From Stieleria tagensis (GTDB lineage Bacteria > Planctomycetota > Planctomycetia > Pirellulales > Pirellulaceae), in the NCBI RefSeq assembly GCF_024129865.1, contig NZ_JAMYFE010000083.1:1-55128 (forward strand): DNA of 55,128 nt. The letters run 5' to 3'. The notes beneath the pieces are model-generated. The model saw nothing but the letters and a program-made list of their open reading frames with translations, did not search any database and had not been told where the DNA came from. Positions 16,619-25,665 of the stretch are shown here, piece by piece. The first letter of the stretch is position 1, and each line of letters starts with the position of its first letter. The translations under genes were made by a program, and so were the position numbers.

Positions 16619-17181
16619 ACAAATGGAGAATCCACTTGTCCGAGATACAAACCATCACCGCCAGTGAACTTGCCCAGCGCGGCGGGGCAAACGACATCGA
16701 GTTGATCGATGTACGAACGCCGCTTGAATTTGGCGAGATCCGAGCGGTCCCGGCACGCAATCTGCCGCTGGATCGACTCGATCCAGTGGCCGTGATGCAG
16801 GCGCGCGATCCGTCCGCCGATCAACCCTTGTATTTGATCTGCAAGGGGGGAGCACGCGGCGCAAAGGCCTGTCAAAAATTCATCGACGCGGGCTATGCCA
16901 ATGTCGTGAATGTCGAGGGGGGAACTGAAGCATGGGCCCAGGCTGGGTTACCGGTGGTCCGTGGCCAGAAAGTGATGTCGCTCGAACGACAGGTTCGCAT
17001 CGCCGCTGGATCGATCGTGCTGGTCGGCGCGTTGCTAGGCATTTTTGTGCATCCGTACTGGGCGGGCATCTCCGCTTTTGTCGGTGCCGGATTGGTTTTT
17101 GCCGGCATCAGTGATACCTGCGCGATGGGCATGCTGATTGCCAAAATGCCTTGGAATCAGGTGAACACGGCTTCTAGGTGA
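16615..17181 (+). CDS. Membrane-bound rhodanese (YgaP-like)
   Basis: 188 residues. Residues 12-110 form a rhodanese domain: IELIDVRTPLEFGEI, active-site loop CKGGARG with the catalytic Cys, then VVNVEGGTEAW. The C-terminal part has two membrane helices (AAGSIVLVGALLGIFV and AFVGAGLVFAGIS) and ends with CAMGMLIAKMPWN, as in YgaP/DUF2892 proteins. It would move sulfane sulfur at the inner face of the membrane. The start is GTG 16615, in a GTGA overlap with the DoxX stop; a TTG at 16636 is also possible. Confidence 0.88.
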   Translation: MNKWRIHLSEIQTITASELAQRGGANDIELIDVRTPLEFGEIRAVPARNLPLDRLDPVAVMQARDPSADQPLYLICKGGARGAKACQKFIDAGYANVVNVEGGTEAWAQAGLPVVRGQKVMSLERQVRIAAGSIVLVGALLGIFVHPYWAGISAFVGAGLVFAGISDTCAMGMLIAKMPWNQVNTASR

Positions 17182-17192
17182 AGGAAAATTTG

Positions 17193-17966
17193 ATGACGGG
17201 ATCTTTGTCGAATGACCACGCTGTGAAACGAAATCTCAATAGCAAGGTTGCTTTGGTGACTGGCGCGAGTCGAGGGATCGGAAAAGCGATTGCGGTCAGG
17301 CTAGCCGCAGACGGTGCTTCTGTCGTCGTCAACTACGCCGGGAGTGCTGATCAGGCGGCGGCAACCGTGAAAGAGATCGAAGAACATGGCGGCCGAGCGA
17401 TTTCGATCCAAGCCGATGTCAGCAAAATCGCTGATGTGAAACGAATGTTTGACGAGACAACGGAAGTGTTTGGCAATCCAAATGTGTTGGTGAACAATGC
17501 CGGCATCATGTTCAACAAACCGATTGTTGAAATGGATGAACAGGAATTTGATCGGCTGATAGCAGTCAACCTAAAAGGCACATTGTTCTGCTGCCAGGAA
17601 GCGGGCAAGCGAATGACCGACGGTGGTCACATTATCAATCTCTCCTCATCCACCACGCTCATGATGCTGCCCAATTACGGCGCTTATGTTGCGTCCAAGG
17701 GTGCGGTCGAGCAACTTTCTCGGGTGCTCGCCAAGGAATTGGGCAGCAAAAAAATCAACGTCAATATCGTTTCTCCGGGGCCCACCGACACGGAACTATT
17801 CAACCAGGGCAAAAGCGAAGAACAAAAACAGAACTTTGCCCAGATGGCTGCTCTCGGTCGCCTGGGCGCCCCCGACGACATCGCGAGTGTGGTTGCGATG
17901 TTGGTCAGCGCCGATGCGGGATGGATCAGCGGACAAAACATTCGCGTCAACGGTGGGTTGGTCTGA
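17193..17966 (+). CDS. SDR-family NAD(P)-dependent oxidoreductase
   Basis: 257 residues with all classical short-chain dehydrogenase marks: VALVTGASRGIG for the dinucleotide, NNAG, catalytic Ser in HIINLSSS, Tyr/Lys in YGAYVASKGAVEQL, and the C-terminal GWISGQNIRVNGG. It is closest in look to FabG-like 3-oxoacyl reductases or glucose dehydrogenase-like SDRs; the substrate is unknown. ATG 17193 is preferred because AAGGAA stands 6-7 bases upstream (17181-17186). A GTG at 17178 would make a 4-base overlap with the rhodanese gene. It is the last gene of the redox operon. Confidence 0.88.
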   Translation: MTGSLSNDHAVKRNLNSKVALVTGASRGIGKAIAVRLAADGASVVVNYAGSADQAAATVKEIEEHGGRAISIQADVSKIADVKRMFDETTEVFGNPNVLVNNAGIMFNKPIVEMDEQEFDRLIAVNLKGTLFCCQEAGKRMTDGGHIINLSSSTTLMMLPNYGAYVASKGAVEQLSRVLAKELGSKKINVNIVSPGPTDTELFNQGKSEEQKQNFAQMAALGRLGAPDDIASVVAMLVSADAGWISGQNIRVNGGLV

Positions 17967-17996
17967 ATTGAATCCGCCGGTGCACGTTCAGGACGC

Positions 17997-18014
17997 GTCG
18001 CTGGTTTCAGCGAC
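17997..18014. terminator. Hairpin between convergent genes
   Basis: A perfect 7-bp stem, GTCGCTG-GTTT-CAGCGAC, lies 31 bases after the SDR stop and overlaps the end of the helicase gene. There is no T-run after it, so termination is uncertain. Confidence 0.35.
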
Positions 18015-20004
18015 CGACTTGGCGACGTTGCTTGCGAAACTTGTTTGGATTCTGTGCTTGCCCGGTGACTTCATAGAGAAATTGACTGGGGATTGTCGGC
18101 CGGGGTTTGCCCCATTTGCGTCGCGTCAGCGCCATCGATAAAGTCAATTTTTCTTGTGCCCGCGTGATGCCGACGTAGCACAGGCGGCGTTCTTCGGCGA
18201 TGTCCTCGTCGCGACCTGATTTCACGCTGCGGCTGTGCGGCAGCAGTCCCTCTTCCATGCCGACCATGTAGACGACAGGGAATTCCAGACCTTTGGCCGC
18301 ATGCAGGGTGAGCAACCAGACCGCGTTTTGCATCGCCAGCTTGTCTTTTTCGTTGCCCATCTCGCGACCGGAGAGCGCGATGTCAGCCAAAAATCCTGTC
18401 AGGTCAGCATCGTCTTTGCCGTCTTCGAATGCGGAGAGCGCGTTGGTGACTTCGCCGAGCGACGCGAGCCGGTTTTGGCGGTCTTCTGGTTCGTCGTACA
18501 ACCGATTGATTTCATCCGCATAGGAAGTGCGTGTGATCAGGGTTTCCATTGCGGCGGTCAGCGATTCATTTTTCGCGCGTTGATTGACGTCATGCAGCAG
18601 GCCTTGCAGATCGCCAACGCCTCGCTGTGCGGCGGGTGACAATTGCGAGACGACATCGGGACGTTGCATGACCTGCCAGATCGGAACGCCTTCTTTCACG
18701 GCATGCTCCATCAACGTTTTCACGCTTTTGGGACTCAATCCTCGCGCCGGCGTGTTGATCACTCGCAGCAACGAGATTTCGTCATCCGGCTGATCAACCC
18801 ATTTTAGATAGGCCACCATGTCACGCACTTCGCGACGATCGAAGAACGATTGGCTACCCAACATCACATAGGGCACATCGGCTTTGCGCAATTCCGTTTC
18901 GAACAGCCGCGGTTGTTCATTGGTACGAAACAAGATTGCGATATCACGCGGTTGAATGTGCTCGTTGTCGATCAGGTGTTTGATTTCTCCGACGACCGAC
19001 TGTGATTCTTTGGTTTCGTCTTTGTGTTGCGCGATCCGAGGGCGAACACCGTCGGGACGCGACGGGCGGAGTTCTTTGTCGTGCCGCTGGGAATTGAACT
19101 GGATCAATCGGTTGGCCATTTCCAAGATGGATCCACAACTGCGATAGTTGGCTTCCAAACAAACAATTTTTGCGTCCGGCCAATCGTTTTTGAAATTCAA
19201 AATGTGAGTCACATCGGCGCCGCGCCAGGCATAGATGGACTGGTCATCGTCGCCGACCACACATAGATTTCGGTGTGCGCCAGCAAGGTGTTTGGTGATC
19301 CGGTACTGGCTGCCGTTGGTGTCTTGGTATTCGTCGACCAAGACATGGTCGAAGCTGCCGGCCTCGATTTCGCGAATTTCCGGATGCTGGTCGAACAGAA
19401 CTTCGGTTTGCAGCAACAAATCGTCAAAGTCCATGGCTCCGCGGCACTTCAGTCCTTCCTGGTAGCGTCGATAGCCGGCCGCAGCCAAGTGTTCTTTATC
19501 GGTGCTGGCAACCATGGGTGCTTGTTCGGGGTGCACCGATGCATTTTTCCAGTTGCTGATGATGCCCAGCAAATCACCGGGTTTGAGCGCCGTACCGGGA
19601 AGTCGCAATTCGCGCAAAATTGCACGTGCCAGCGATTCTTGATCGCTGCGATCGTAGATCGAAAATTTTGCCGGATAGCCGAGTGCGGTCGCGTGTCGCC
19701 GCAGCACTCGAACACAATGTGCGTGAAAGGTGCTGATCGTCGGTTCGGGACGTTTTTCGCCGCGGCGTTTTTTCTTACCTTTGTGACCGAGCAGTTCGCC
19801 AACCCGATCTTTCATTTCACCGGCGGCCTTGTTGGTAAACGTGACCGCCAAGATTCGGTTCGGATCGGTGCCGTGACGAATCAAGTTGGCGATCCGAAAG
19901 GTCACCACGCGCGTTTTCCCGGTCCCCGCGCCGGCCAAAACCAGCAGGGGACCGGCGAGTGTATCGACGGCGTCCGCCTGCGCCGGGTTCAATCCGTGAG
20001 CCAA
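18007..20004 (-). CDS. ATP-dependent 3'-5' DNA helicase, UvrD/PcrA/Rep family
   Basis: 665 residues with the SF1A motif set: Walker A VLAGAGTGKTRVV, motif Ia AVTFTNKAAGEM, Walker B VDEYQDTN, motif III VVGDDDQSIYAWRGA, motif IV NYRSCGSIL, motif V TLHAAKGLEFPVVYMVG, motif VI RRLCYVGITRAQEKL. It unwinds DNA in repair or replication restart. The length is short of E. coli UvrD (about 720) and close to Rep. The C-terminus is basic (KFRKQRRQVGR). The gene is preceded, 21 bases upstream on the same strand, by a small membrane protein gene. Confidence 0.92.
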   Translation of the reverse strand: MAHGLNPAQADAVDTLAGPLLVLAGAGTGKTRVVTFRIANLIRHGTDPNRILAVTFTNKAAGEMKDRVGELLGHKGKKKRRGEKRPEPTISTFHAHCVRVLRRHATALGYPAKFSIYDRSDQESLARAILRELRLPGTALKPGDLLGIISNWKNASVHPEQAPMVASTDKEHLAAAGYRRYQEGLKCRGAMDFDDLLLQTEVLFDQHPEIREIEAGSFDHVLVDEYQDTNGSQYRITKHLAGAHRNLCVVGDDDQSIYAWRGADVTHILNFKNDWPDAKIVCLEANYRSCGSILEMANRLIQFNSQRHDKELRPSRPDGVRPRIAQHKDETKESQSVVGEIKHLIDNEHIQPRDIAILFRTNEQPRLFETELRKADVPYVMLGSQSFFDRREVRDMVAYLKWVDQPDDEISLLRVINTPARGLSPKSVKTLMEHAVKEGVPIWQVMQRPDVVSQLSPAAQRGVGDLQGLLHDVNQRAKNESLTAAMETLITRTSYADEINRLYDEPEDRQNRLASLGEVTNALSAFEDGKDDADLTGFLADIALSGREMGNEKDKLAMQNAVWLLTLHAAKGLEFPVVYMVGMEEGLLPHSRSVKSGRDEDIAEERRLCYVGITRAQEKLTLSMALTRRKWGKPRPTIPSQFLYEVTGQAQNPNKFRKQRRQVGR

Positions 20005-20025
20005 TTCGAATCCTGGGTGAAGTGA

Positions 20026-20649
20026 TTAGCGTCCGGCGTTCCGATCAACAACCGGATCGGCCGAGCCAGTGGCGAGCAAGACCAGCGTGCCCTGCTGGGG
20101 TTTGTTGGAGTTCATCATGGTGCGACTAAACGGAATGTAATAACACGCATAGGCACCGGTCGATGCATTGAGCACATAGATGACTGACGACGCGAGAGGA
20201 TTGTTATTGCTGCTGGGCATATCGACCAGCCCTGCTGTCATCATGTACTGGGTGCCTTTGCCGGTTCCCAACGCATCTTGGACATTCACGGTGAACATGC
20301 CCAAAAATTTACCCAGACGGGGGTACATGATCGAACACTGCAACAGCCCCGAGTTGTGGTCGAGCACGAACAGGCCTTCGGCGCGATCGCTGACCAGACC
20401 GGTCGCCATCGAAAATTTTTCGCTGCTCACCGCCGCGGTCGCGTCCAGCGTGGGCATTGTCAAACCGAGAGGATTGTGCGACGAAACGACAGCCTCCGCG
20501 GATTGGCTGGCGGTTTGCCGAAGCGCCTGGGCTTGGCCGGCGAAATAGGCGGCGGCGAAGACCGATGCGAGGGTAACGGCCCCCAAAATCGCGATCACGG
20601 GCCGACGTCGACCGGGTCGATCGGCGGTGGTGTGGGTTTCATGTTCCAT
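20026..20649 (-). CDS. Small membrane-anchored protein of unknown function
   Basis: 207 residues: a polar basic N-terminus, one membrane helix (VIAILGAVTLASVFAAAYFAG) and an exported domain with two similar modules, GLFVLDHNSGLLQCSIM and VIYVLNASTGAYACYYI, each followed by a hydrophobic beta-like segment. The modules resemble propeller blades, but two are too few for a propeller. I recognise no named family. It is co-directional with, and 21 bases upstream of, the helicase gene. It ends in a charged tail. Confidence 0.7.
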   Translation of the reverse strand: MEHETHTTADRPGRRRPVIAILGAVTLASVFAAAYFAGQAQALRQTASQSAEAVVSSHNPLGLTMPTLDATAAVSSEKFSMATGLVSDRAEGLFVLDHNSGLLQCSIMYPRLGKFLGMFTVNVQDALGTGKGTQYMMTAGLVDMPSSNNNPLASSVIYVLNASTGAYACYYIPFSRTMMNSNKPQQGTLVLLATGSADPVVDRNAGR

Positions 20650-20855
20650 GGAATTCTGCTCCGTGCGTGCGGATGAGACGAGGGACAGGCGTATTGCCCA
20701 GGTGAAACGGGTCGTTGATGGGTTGCCGAACAGGCCGGCGTCGCCACGGGGAATTGTAGGGCAGCGAGCGCGCCTTTACGATTGCAGACCTGACGAGATT
20801 CTCTCCCCACGTTCAAATTGTCTCCCTTTGGATCACCGAGGTCAATAAAACCATC

Positions 20856-22052
20856 ATGGGCATTAACGCACCCCTGAATCGAAAACTTCGCATGGCATTG
20901 GTTGGAGGAGGGCAAGGATCGTTCATCGGTCGGGTGCATTCAATCGCCGCCTGTCTGGACAATCGGGCTGTCGTCACGGCGGGGGCGCTGTCCAGCAATC
21001 CAGAACGCGCCAAATCGTCCGCGCCCGACTACGGGATCGCCGAATCACGAGCCTACACCAGCTATCAGGAGATGCTGGATTCGGAACTGAAACTGCCGGC
21101 GGACGAACGAATCGATTTCGTCAGCATCGCGACCCCCAACCACGTTCATTTTGAAGTCGCCGATGCGGCGGTCAAAGCCGGTTTCAACGTGGTCTGTGAT
21201 AAACCGATGACCTACGATTTGGCGCAAGCCGAACAGTTGTTGGAAACCGTCAAAAACAGTGACGTGGTGTTTGCCCTCTCGCACAACTACACGGGCTATC
21301 CCCTGATCCGCCAAGCTCGCGAAATGATCTTGGGCGGCGAACTGGGCGAGATCAACGCGATCCGGTCACAGTACATTCAAGGCTGGCTGCGAACGTCGCT
21401 GGAAGCGGAAGAACAAAAACAAGCGGCCTGGCGGACCGATCCGGGCAAAAGCGGTGTGGCCGGTGCCTTCGGCGACATCGCCACCCATGCCTACAATTTG
21501 GGCCGCTACATGACCGGATTGTTGCCCGACCAAGTCAGTTGCCACCTCAAGACATTTGTCGAAGGCCGTCGCTTGGACGACTACGGCACCGCGGTGATCC
21601 GCTACGAAAATGGCGGCCTGGGCACCGTCACCGCGTCGCAGATCAGCCACGGTCGTGAAAACGATTTAGAGATCGAAATCGATGGCACCAAGGGGTCGTT
21701 GCGCTGGCGACAAGAAAACCCCAACGAATTGATCTATCGGCAAAATGGTAAAGCCCACCAGATCTTGACCCGCGACCCCAACGCACCGTACATGCATCCG
21801 TTGGCCGCCGGATCCTGCCGCCTGCCCTCGGGACACCCCGAAGCGTTCTTTGAAGCATTTGCAAACGTCTATGCGGCGGCGTTCGACGACATGGTCAAAC
21901 GGGCCAGCGGCGAAGCGATCGAGCGGCGCGATTCGGTTTACACCAACTGTTTCGACGGCGTCGAAGGCATGTACTTCATTCAACAATGCGTCGCCAGCAG
22001 CCAAGACGATGCTGCCTGGTTGCCGCTCAAGCACGCCGCGGCGCGCAAGTAA
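20856..22052 (+). CDS. Gfo/Idh/MocA family NAD(P)-dependent oxidoreductase
   Basis: 398 residues. The N-terminal Rossmann fold starts at MALVGGGQGSFIGRVH and includes FVSIATPNHVHFEVADAAVKAGFNVVCDKPM, with the family's CDKPM in place of the common CEKP. The C-terminal domain contains WRTDPGKSGVAGAFGDIATHAYNL, where the GDIATHA His is part of the active site. Members oxidise or reduce sugars and inositols; the substrate is unknown. ATG 20856 directly precedes GINAPLNRKLRMALV. The ispD GTG start follows 14 bases after the stop, although the two functions are not linked. Confidence 0.9.
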   Translation: MGINAPLNRKLRMALVGGGQGSFIGRVHSIAACLDNRAVVTAGALSSNPERAKSSAPDYGIAESRAYTSYQEMLDSELKLPADERIDFVSIATPNHVHFEVADAAVKAGFNVVCDKPMTYDLAQAEQLLETVKNSDVVFALSHNYTGYPLIRQAREMILGGELGEINAIRSQYIQGWLRTSLEAEEQKQAAWRTDPGKSGVAGAFGDIATHAYNLGRYMTGLLPDQVSCHLKTFVEGRRLDDYGTAVIRYENGGLGTVTASQISHGRENDLEIEIDGTKGSLRWRQENPNELIYRQNGKAHQILTRDPNAPYMHPLAAGSCRLPSGHPEAFFEAFANVYAAAFDDMVKRASGEAIERRDSVYTNCFDGVEGMYFIQQCVASSQDDAAWLPLKHAAARK

Positions 22053-22065
22053 GGGTGCGGGTTCA

Positions 22066-22788
22066 GTGCCGGAAAAAAATGTTGCCGTGATTTTGCCCGC
22101 GGCCGGCAGCGGGCGCCGCTTCGGTAGTGAGCAAAACAAACTGTTTGCGCTGCTGGGCGGCAAACCCATCTGGTGGCATTCGGCAAATCGTTTTCGCGCC
22201 CACCCACGGGTGGCACGTTTGGTGATGCCGGTCTCGCAGACAGATCGCAGCCGATTCCAGCACGAATTTGCCGCGGCAATCGGCGAATTGGGGATCGAAT
22301 TGGTCGCCGGCGGTGGCCAGCGCACCGATAGCGTGCGAAACGGACTGGACCAACTGGACGGAGATACCGCCATTGAATTGGTTGCCGTCCACGATGCCGC
22401 TCGTCCGCTGATTCGGGCTGCCGATTTAGACGCGGTCTTGATGCGGGCCGATCAAACCGGGGCGGCCATCTTGGCGACGCCCGTCACGGCGACGGTGAAG
22501 CAAACGGATGATTCGGGGGTGTCGTGCCAAACGGTGGATCGCAGTACGCTTTGGCTGGCCCAGACCCCACAGGTATTTCGCCCGTCGATTCTGCGACAGG
22601 CCTATCAAAAACATCGTGGACGCCCCGCGACCGATGACGCTGAACTTGTTCAGCGGATGGGTGTCAACGTGGCATTGGTGGGCGGTAGCGCCGACAACAT
22701 CAAAATCACTCACCCCAACGATTTGGTCGTCGCCGAGGCGATCCTTACGACTCAGCAGCATTCGGACACATGCAACACAACGATTTGA
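22066..22788 (+). CDS. ispD: 2-C-methyl-D-erythritol 4-phosphate cytidylyltransferase
   Basis: 240 residues. Third step of the MEP isoprenoid pathway: CTP + methylerythritol phosphate to CDP-ME. The nucleotide-binding start VAVILPAAGSGRRFG, with downstream Lys in EQNKLF, is followed by VAVHDAARPLI and LWLAQTPQVFR, which match IspD well; the length is normal. The start is a GTG at 22066 (preceded by an AAGGG stretch), because sequence upstream in frame has no IspD similarity and would overlap the oxidoreductase gene. The end overlaps the start of tyrS by 19 bases. Confidence 0.93.
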   Translation: MPEKNVAVILPAAGSGRRFGSEQNKLFALLGGKPIWWHSANRFRAHPRVARLVMPVSQTDRSRFQHEFAAAIGELGIELVAGGGQRTDSVRNGLDQLDGDTAIELVAVHDAARPLIRAADLDAVLMRADQTGAAILATPVTATVKQTDDSGVSCQTVDRSTLWLAQTPQVFRPSILRQAYQKHRGRPATDDAELVQRMGVNVALVGGSADNIKITHPNDLVVAEAILTTQQHSDTCNTTI

Positions 22789-24062
22789 TTGAAGAATTGC
22801 GATGGCGCGGTCTGATCCACCAGATCACCGACGAACCCGGCCTGCAAAAACTGCTCGCCTCAGGTCCGCAAACCGTTTACATCGGATTCGATCCCACCGC
22901 GACGTCGTTGCATGTCGGATCGTTGATGCAGTTGATGATGCTGCGACGTTTCCAATTGGCCGGACACCGGCCGATCGCGTTGGTCGGGGGGGCAACCGGA
23001 ATGATCGGCGACCCGACGGGAAAAAGCGAAGAACGCAATCTGCTGTCGGCCGAACAATTGCAACAGAACGTCGCTGGAATCGAATCGCAGATGCGAAAGT
23101 TCCTGTCGTTTGAAGGTGAAAACGCAGCGATCTTGCTGAACAATTTTGACTGGATGAAGGGGTTCAGCTACCTGGAGTTCCTGCGTGACGTGGGAAAGAA
23201 CTTTCCGGTCGGCACGATGCTGGGGAAAGAATCGGTCCGCGCGCGACTGGGCAGCGAGGCGGGACTCAGTTACACCGAGTTCAGCTACATGTTGCTGCAA
23301 GCCTATGACTTCGTTTACTTGGCCAAACAGCAGGGCTGTCTGATCCAGGCCGGCGGTAGCGACCAATGGGGGAACATCACCGCCGGCATCGATCTGTCGC
23401 GGCGGATGTTGGGCAAGCAAGTGTTCGGCTTGACCGCCCCGCTATTGACCACCGGCGACGGGAAAAAAATGGGCAAGACCGAACGCGGTGCGGTCTGGCT
23501 GGATCGGCAACAAACCAGCCCCTACGCGTTCTACCAGTACTGGATCAATGTCAGTGATGAAGACGTGATGCGCTGCATCGCCTACCTGACCGAAATCGAT
23601 CGCCAAGAATACGACTCGCTGGCCGACGCCACGCAATCTGATCCGGGTCGCCGCGCCGCCCAGAAACGGTTGGCCGAATGGATGACCGTGTTTGTGCATG
23701 GCGACGACGGGATTCGATCCGCATTGGCAGCCAGTAAAATCCTGTTTGGTGGCGAGATCGAAGACGTCGACGATGCCGGATTGAACGAGATTTTTGCCGA
23801 CGTGCCCAGCCAGGAATTGCCGCGAGATTTATTGGCCGGCGAAGGCCTGTGGGTCGTCGAAGCGCTGCAGCAAGCCGGTCTGGCCAAAAGTGGCGGCGAA
23901 GCTCGGCGGAGCATCAAAGAAGGGGGCGTTTACCTGAATAATGAGCGTTTGACCGACATGGATCGCCGCCTGGGTGAATCCGACCTCGCCAGCGAAACCG
24001 TGATGGTGCTGCGAAAAGGCAAGCGGAATTACGCCCTGTTGCGATTCAAGACGGATGGCTGA
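22770..24062 (+). CDS. tyrS: Tyrosine--tRNA ligase
   Basis: 430 residues, the usual length for bacterial TyrRS. Class I signatures: YIGFDPTATSLHVGSLMQL (HIGH equivalent HVGS), TGMIGDPTGKSEER, YTEFSYMLLQAYDF, GGSDQWGNITAG and the KMSKS-like KKMGKTERG. An S4 RNA-binding domain is at the C-terminus (SGGEARRSIKEGGVYLNNE). It charges tRNA-Tyr in the cytoplasm. ATG 22770 lies within the last codons of ispD, so translation of the two is likely coupled. No T-box or other leader is seen, as expected for an internal operon gene. Confidence 0.96.
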   Translation: MQHNDLIEELRWRGLIHQITDEPGLQKLLASGPQTVYIGFDPTATSLHVGSLMQLMMLRRFQLAGHRPIALVGGATGMIGDPTGKSEERNLLSAEQLQQNVAGIESQMRKFLSFEGENAAILLNNFDWMKGFSYLEFLRDVGKNFPVGTMLGKESVRARLGSEAGLSYTEFSYMLLQAYDFVYLAKQQGCLIQAGGSDQWGNITAGIDLSRRMLGKQVFGLTAPLLTTGDGKKMGKTERGAVWLDRQQTSPYAFYQYWINVSDEDVMRCIAYLTEIDRQEYDSLADATQSDPGRRAAQKRLAEWMTVFVHGDDGIRSALAASKILFGGEIEDVDDAGLNEIFADVPSQELPRDLLAGEGLWVVEALQQAGLAKSGGEARRSIKEGGVYLNNERLTDMDRRLGESDLASETVMVLRKGKRNYALLRFKTDG

Positions 24063-24179
24063 ACAAGTGGTATAGTCGAGATCATCCGTACCACCAAATC
24101 GTCGAATCAGCGTGATTTTCGCTGCAAGTGGCAACCTAAACTTACGAAACCTTCGAGTTTCCCTGCGGTTTAAACCACT

Positions 24180-25583
24180 ATGAACGCTCTAAAAACGACT
24201 CTCTTCGCTGCATTTTGTGTTTTCTCGTTGGGCCAGCCCGCCGAGCTTTCGGCTCAATTTGGGCCGGGAGGTGACCGTGGGGGAGACCGCGGCGGCTCGC
24301 GTGGCGGACCTCCTGGGGGCGGTTTCCCCGGCGGAGGATTTCGCGGCGGGCCTCCCGGAGGCGGCGGCGAACGTGGTGGTGGTGAACGAGGCGGCGGCGG
24401 TGAACGTGGTGGCGGAGGCGACCGTGGCAGTACTCGCGGCGGTGATCGTGGCGGATCGCGCGGTGGACCGGGCGGCGGGTTTGACCCCAGCAGTTTCCTC
24501 AGCCGTTTGGATCGCAACGGCAACGGCACGATTGATCCCGACGAACAACAGGGTCCCGCACAGTTTTTGATTCAACGATTGCAATCGATCGACTCGAGCA
24601 TCAAACCGGGGCAACCCATTTCGATCAAACGCGTGACGTCCGCATTCGAAAAAATGCGTGGAGATCGCGGGGGTGATTCTTCGTCAAACAGTCGCGGCAA
24701 TGACGACGATGGATTGACCCCTGAACTGTTGGTGCCAGGATTTGGACTGGAAGTCGAGACCGCGCCGATGTTGTCCGGTTTCGGTGCCGCAGCGGAAATG
24801 CTGTCGGTGGTCGTCACTGATGACGATCTTCGCCAAGCCGGTGAAACACTGCGTCGTTACGACCGCAATAAAGACGGTGTGCTAACGAAAAACGAATTGT
24901 CCAGCCGATTTTCCGGCAACCCAATGGACTTTGACCGCAATAAAGACGGGCGTTTGACCGAAGGCGAACTGTCGGTTCGCTACGCCCGGCGACGTGAATC
25001 AACCGAAGCGAGCCGCAGCGACGATCGCGATCGACGCCGCAGCCGAGATGACCGTGAAAGCGAGGTGGAACCGCCCGATGTCTACAACGGACGTAAATCC
25101 TATCGCATCGATGGCGGCAAAGAGCTGCCCAAGGGACTTCCTGGTTTTTTTGAGGAAAAGGACACCAACCACGATGGCCAAGTGGTGATGGCGGAATTCG
25201 CTAGCGAGTGGAATGACGAAGTCGTTGAGGAGTTCTTTCAGTCCGATCTCAACCGCGACGGCGTGATCACCACCTACGAAGCAATCCAAGCCGTCGAAAA
25301 CGGTGTTTCCGGCTCCTCCGGTGGTTCACCGGCGCGCTCGGACGGCGACTCGGCTGCCGCGACAGCCAGCACTTCGGCTGGCCCGGTCGGCAAAGTCGAC
25401 GAAAAGATGATTAGCTATGCACAACGAATTATCGCCCGCTATGACACCAACAAAGACGAAAAGTTGACTGTCAGAGAGTGGGAGAAAATGCTGATGAGCC
25501 CCGCCGATGCCGATGCCGACCGCGACGGCGTGATCACCGTCAACGAATACGGTTGGTGGATGCAGGCGAAGAGCAAAAAGTAG
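24180..25583 (+). CDS. Secreted EF-hand protein with a Gly/Arg-rich segment
   Basis: 467 residues. A signal peptide ends near ELSAQ. Residues 27-100 are a low-complexity run of Gly, Arg, Asp, Glu and Pro (GGDRGGSRGG-type repeats). Seven EF-hand-like calcium loops follow: DRNGNGTIDPDE (about 111), DRNKDGVLTKNE (228), DRNKDGRLTEGE (252), DTNHDGQVVMAE (328), DLNRDGVITTYE (356), DTNKDEKLTVRE (421) and DADRDGVITVNE (446). A charged, Arg/Ser/Asp-rich linker lies between loops 3 and 4. The sixth loop lacks the central Gly. It is probably a calcium-binding surface or periplasmic protein; no enzyme domain is visible. Confidence 0.85.
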   Translation: MNALKTTLFAAFCVFSLGQPAELSAQFGPGGDRGGDRGGSRGGPPGGGFPGGGFRGGPPGGGGERGGGERGGGGERGGGGDRGSTRGGDRGGSRGGPGGGFDPSSFLSRLDRNGNGTIDPDEQQGPAQFLIQRLQSIDSSIKPGQPISIKRVTSAFEKMRGDRGGDSSSNSRGNDDDGLTPELLVPGFGLEVETAPMLSGFGAAAEMLSVVVTDDDLRQAGETLRRYDRNKDGVLTKNELSSRFSGNPMDFDRNKDGRLTEGELSVRYARRRESTEASRSDDRDRRRSRDDRESEVEPPDVYNGRKSYRIDGGKELPKGLPGFFEEKDTNHDGQVVMAEFASEWNDEVVEEFFQSDLNRDGVITTYEAIQAVENGVSGSSGGSPARSDGDSAAATASTSAGPVGKVDEKMISYAQRIIARYDTNKDEKLTVREWEKMLMSPADADADRDGVITVNEYGWWMQAKSKK

Positions 25584-25665
25584 CCAACCAAAATCTGGCC
25601 CGAATGGAGCGCGAAAGCCTCCATCGACGCCGCCACAGTCATCGCGATCAGCCGGCGATCAGCGG

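Noticed and set aside
19273-20025. 250-residue plus-strand frame antisense to the helicase gene
   Set aside because: The helicase on the minus strand has all SF1 motifs; the antisense frame has none of any family.
24254-24529. Proline-rich open frame on the minus strand
   Set aside because: It is the antisense of the Gly/Arg-rich codons of the EF-hand gene and has no start context or homology.
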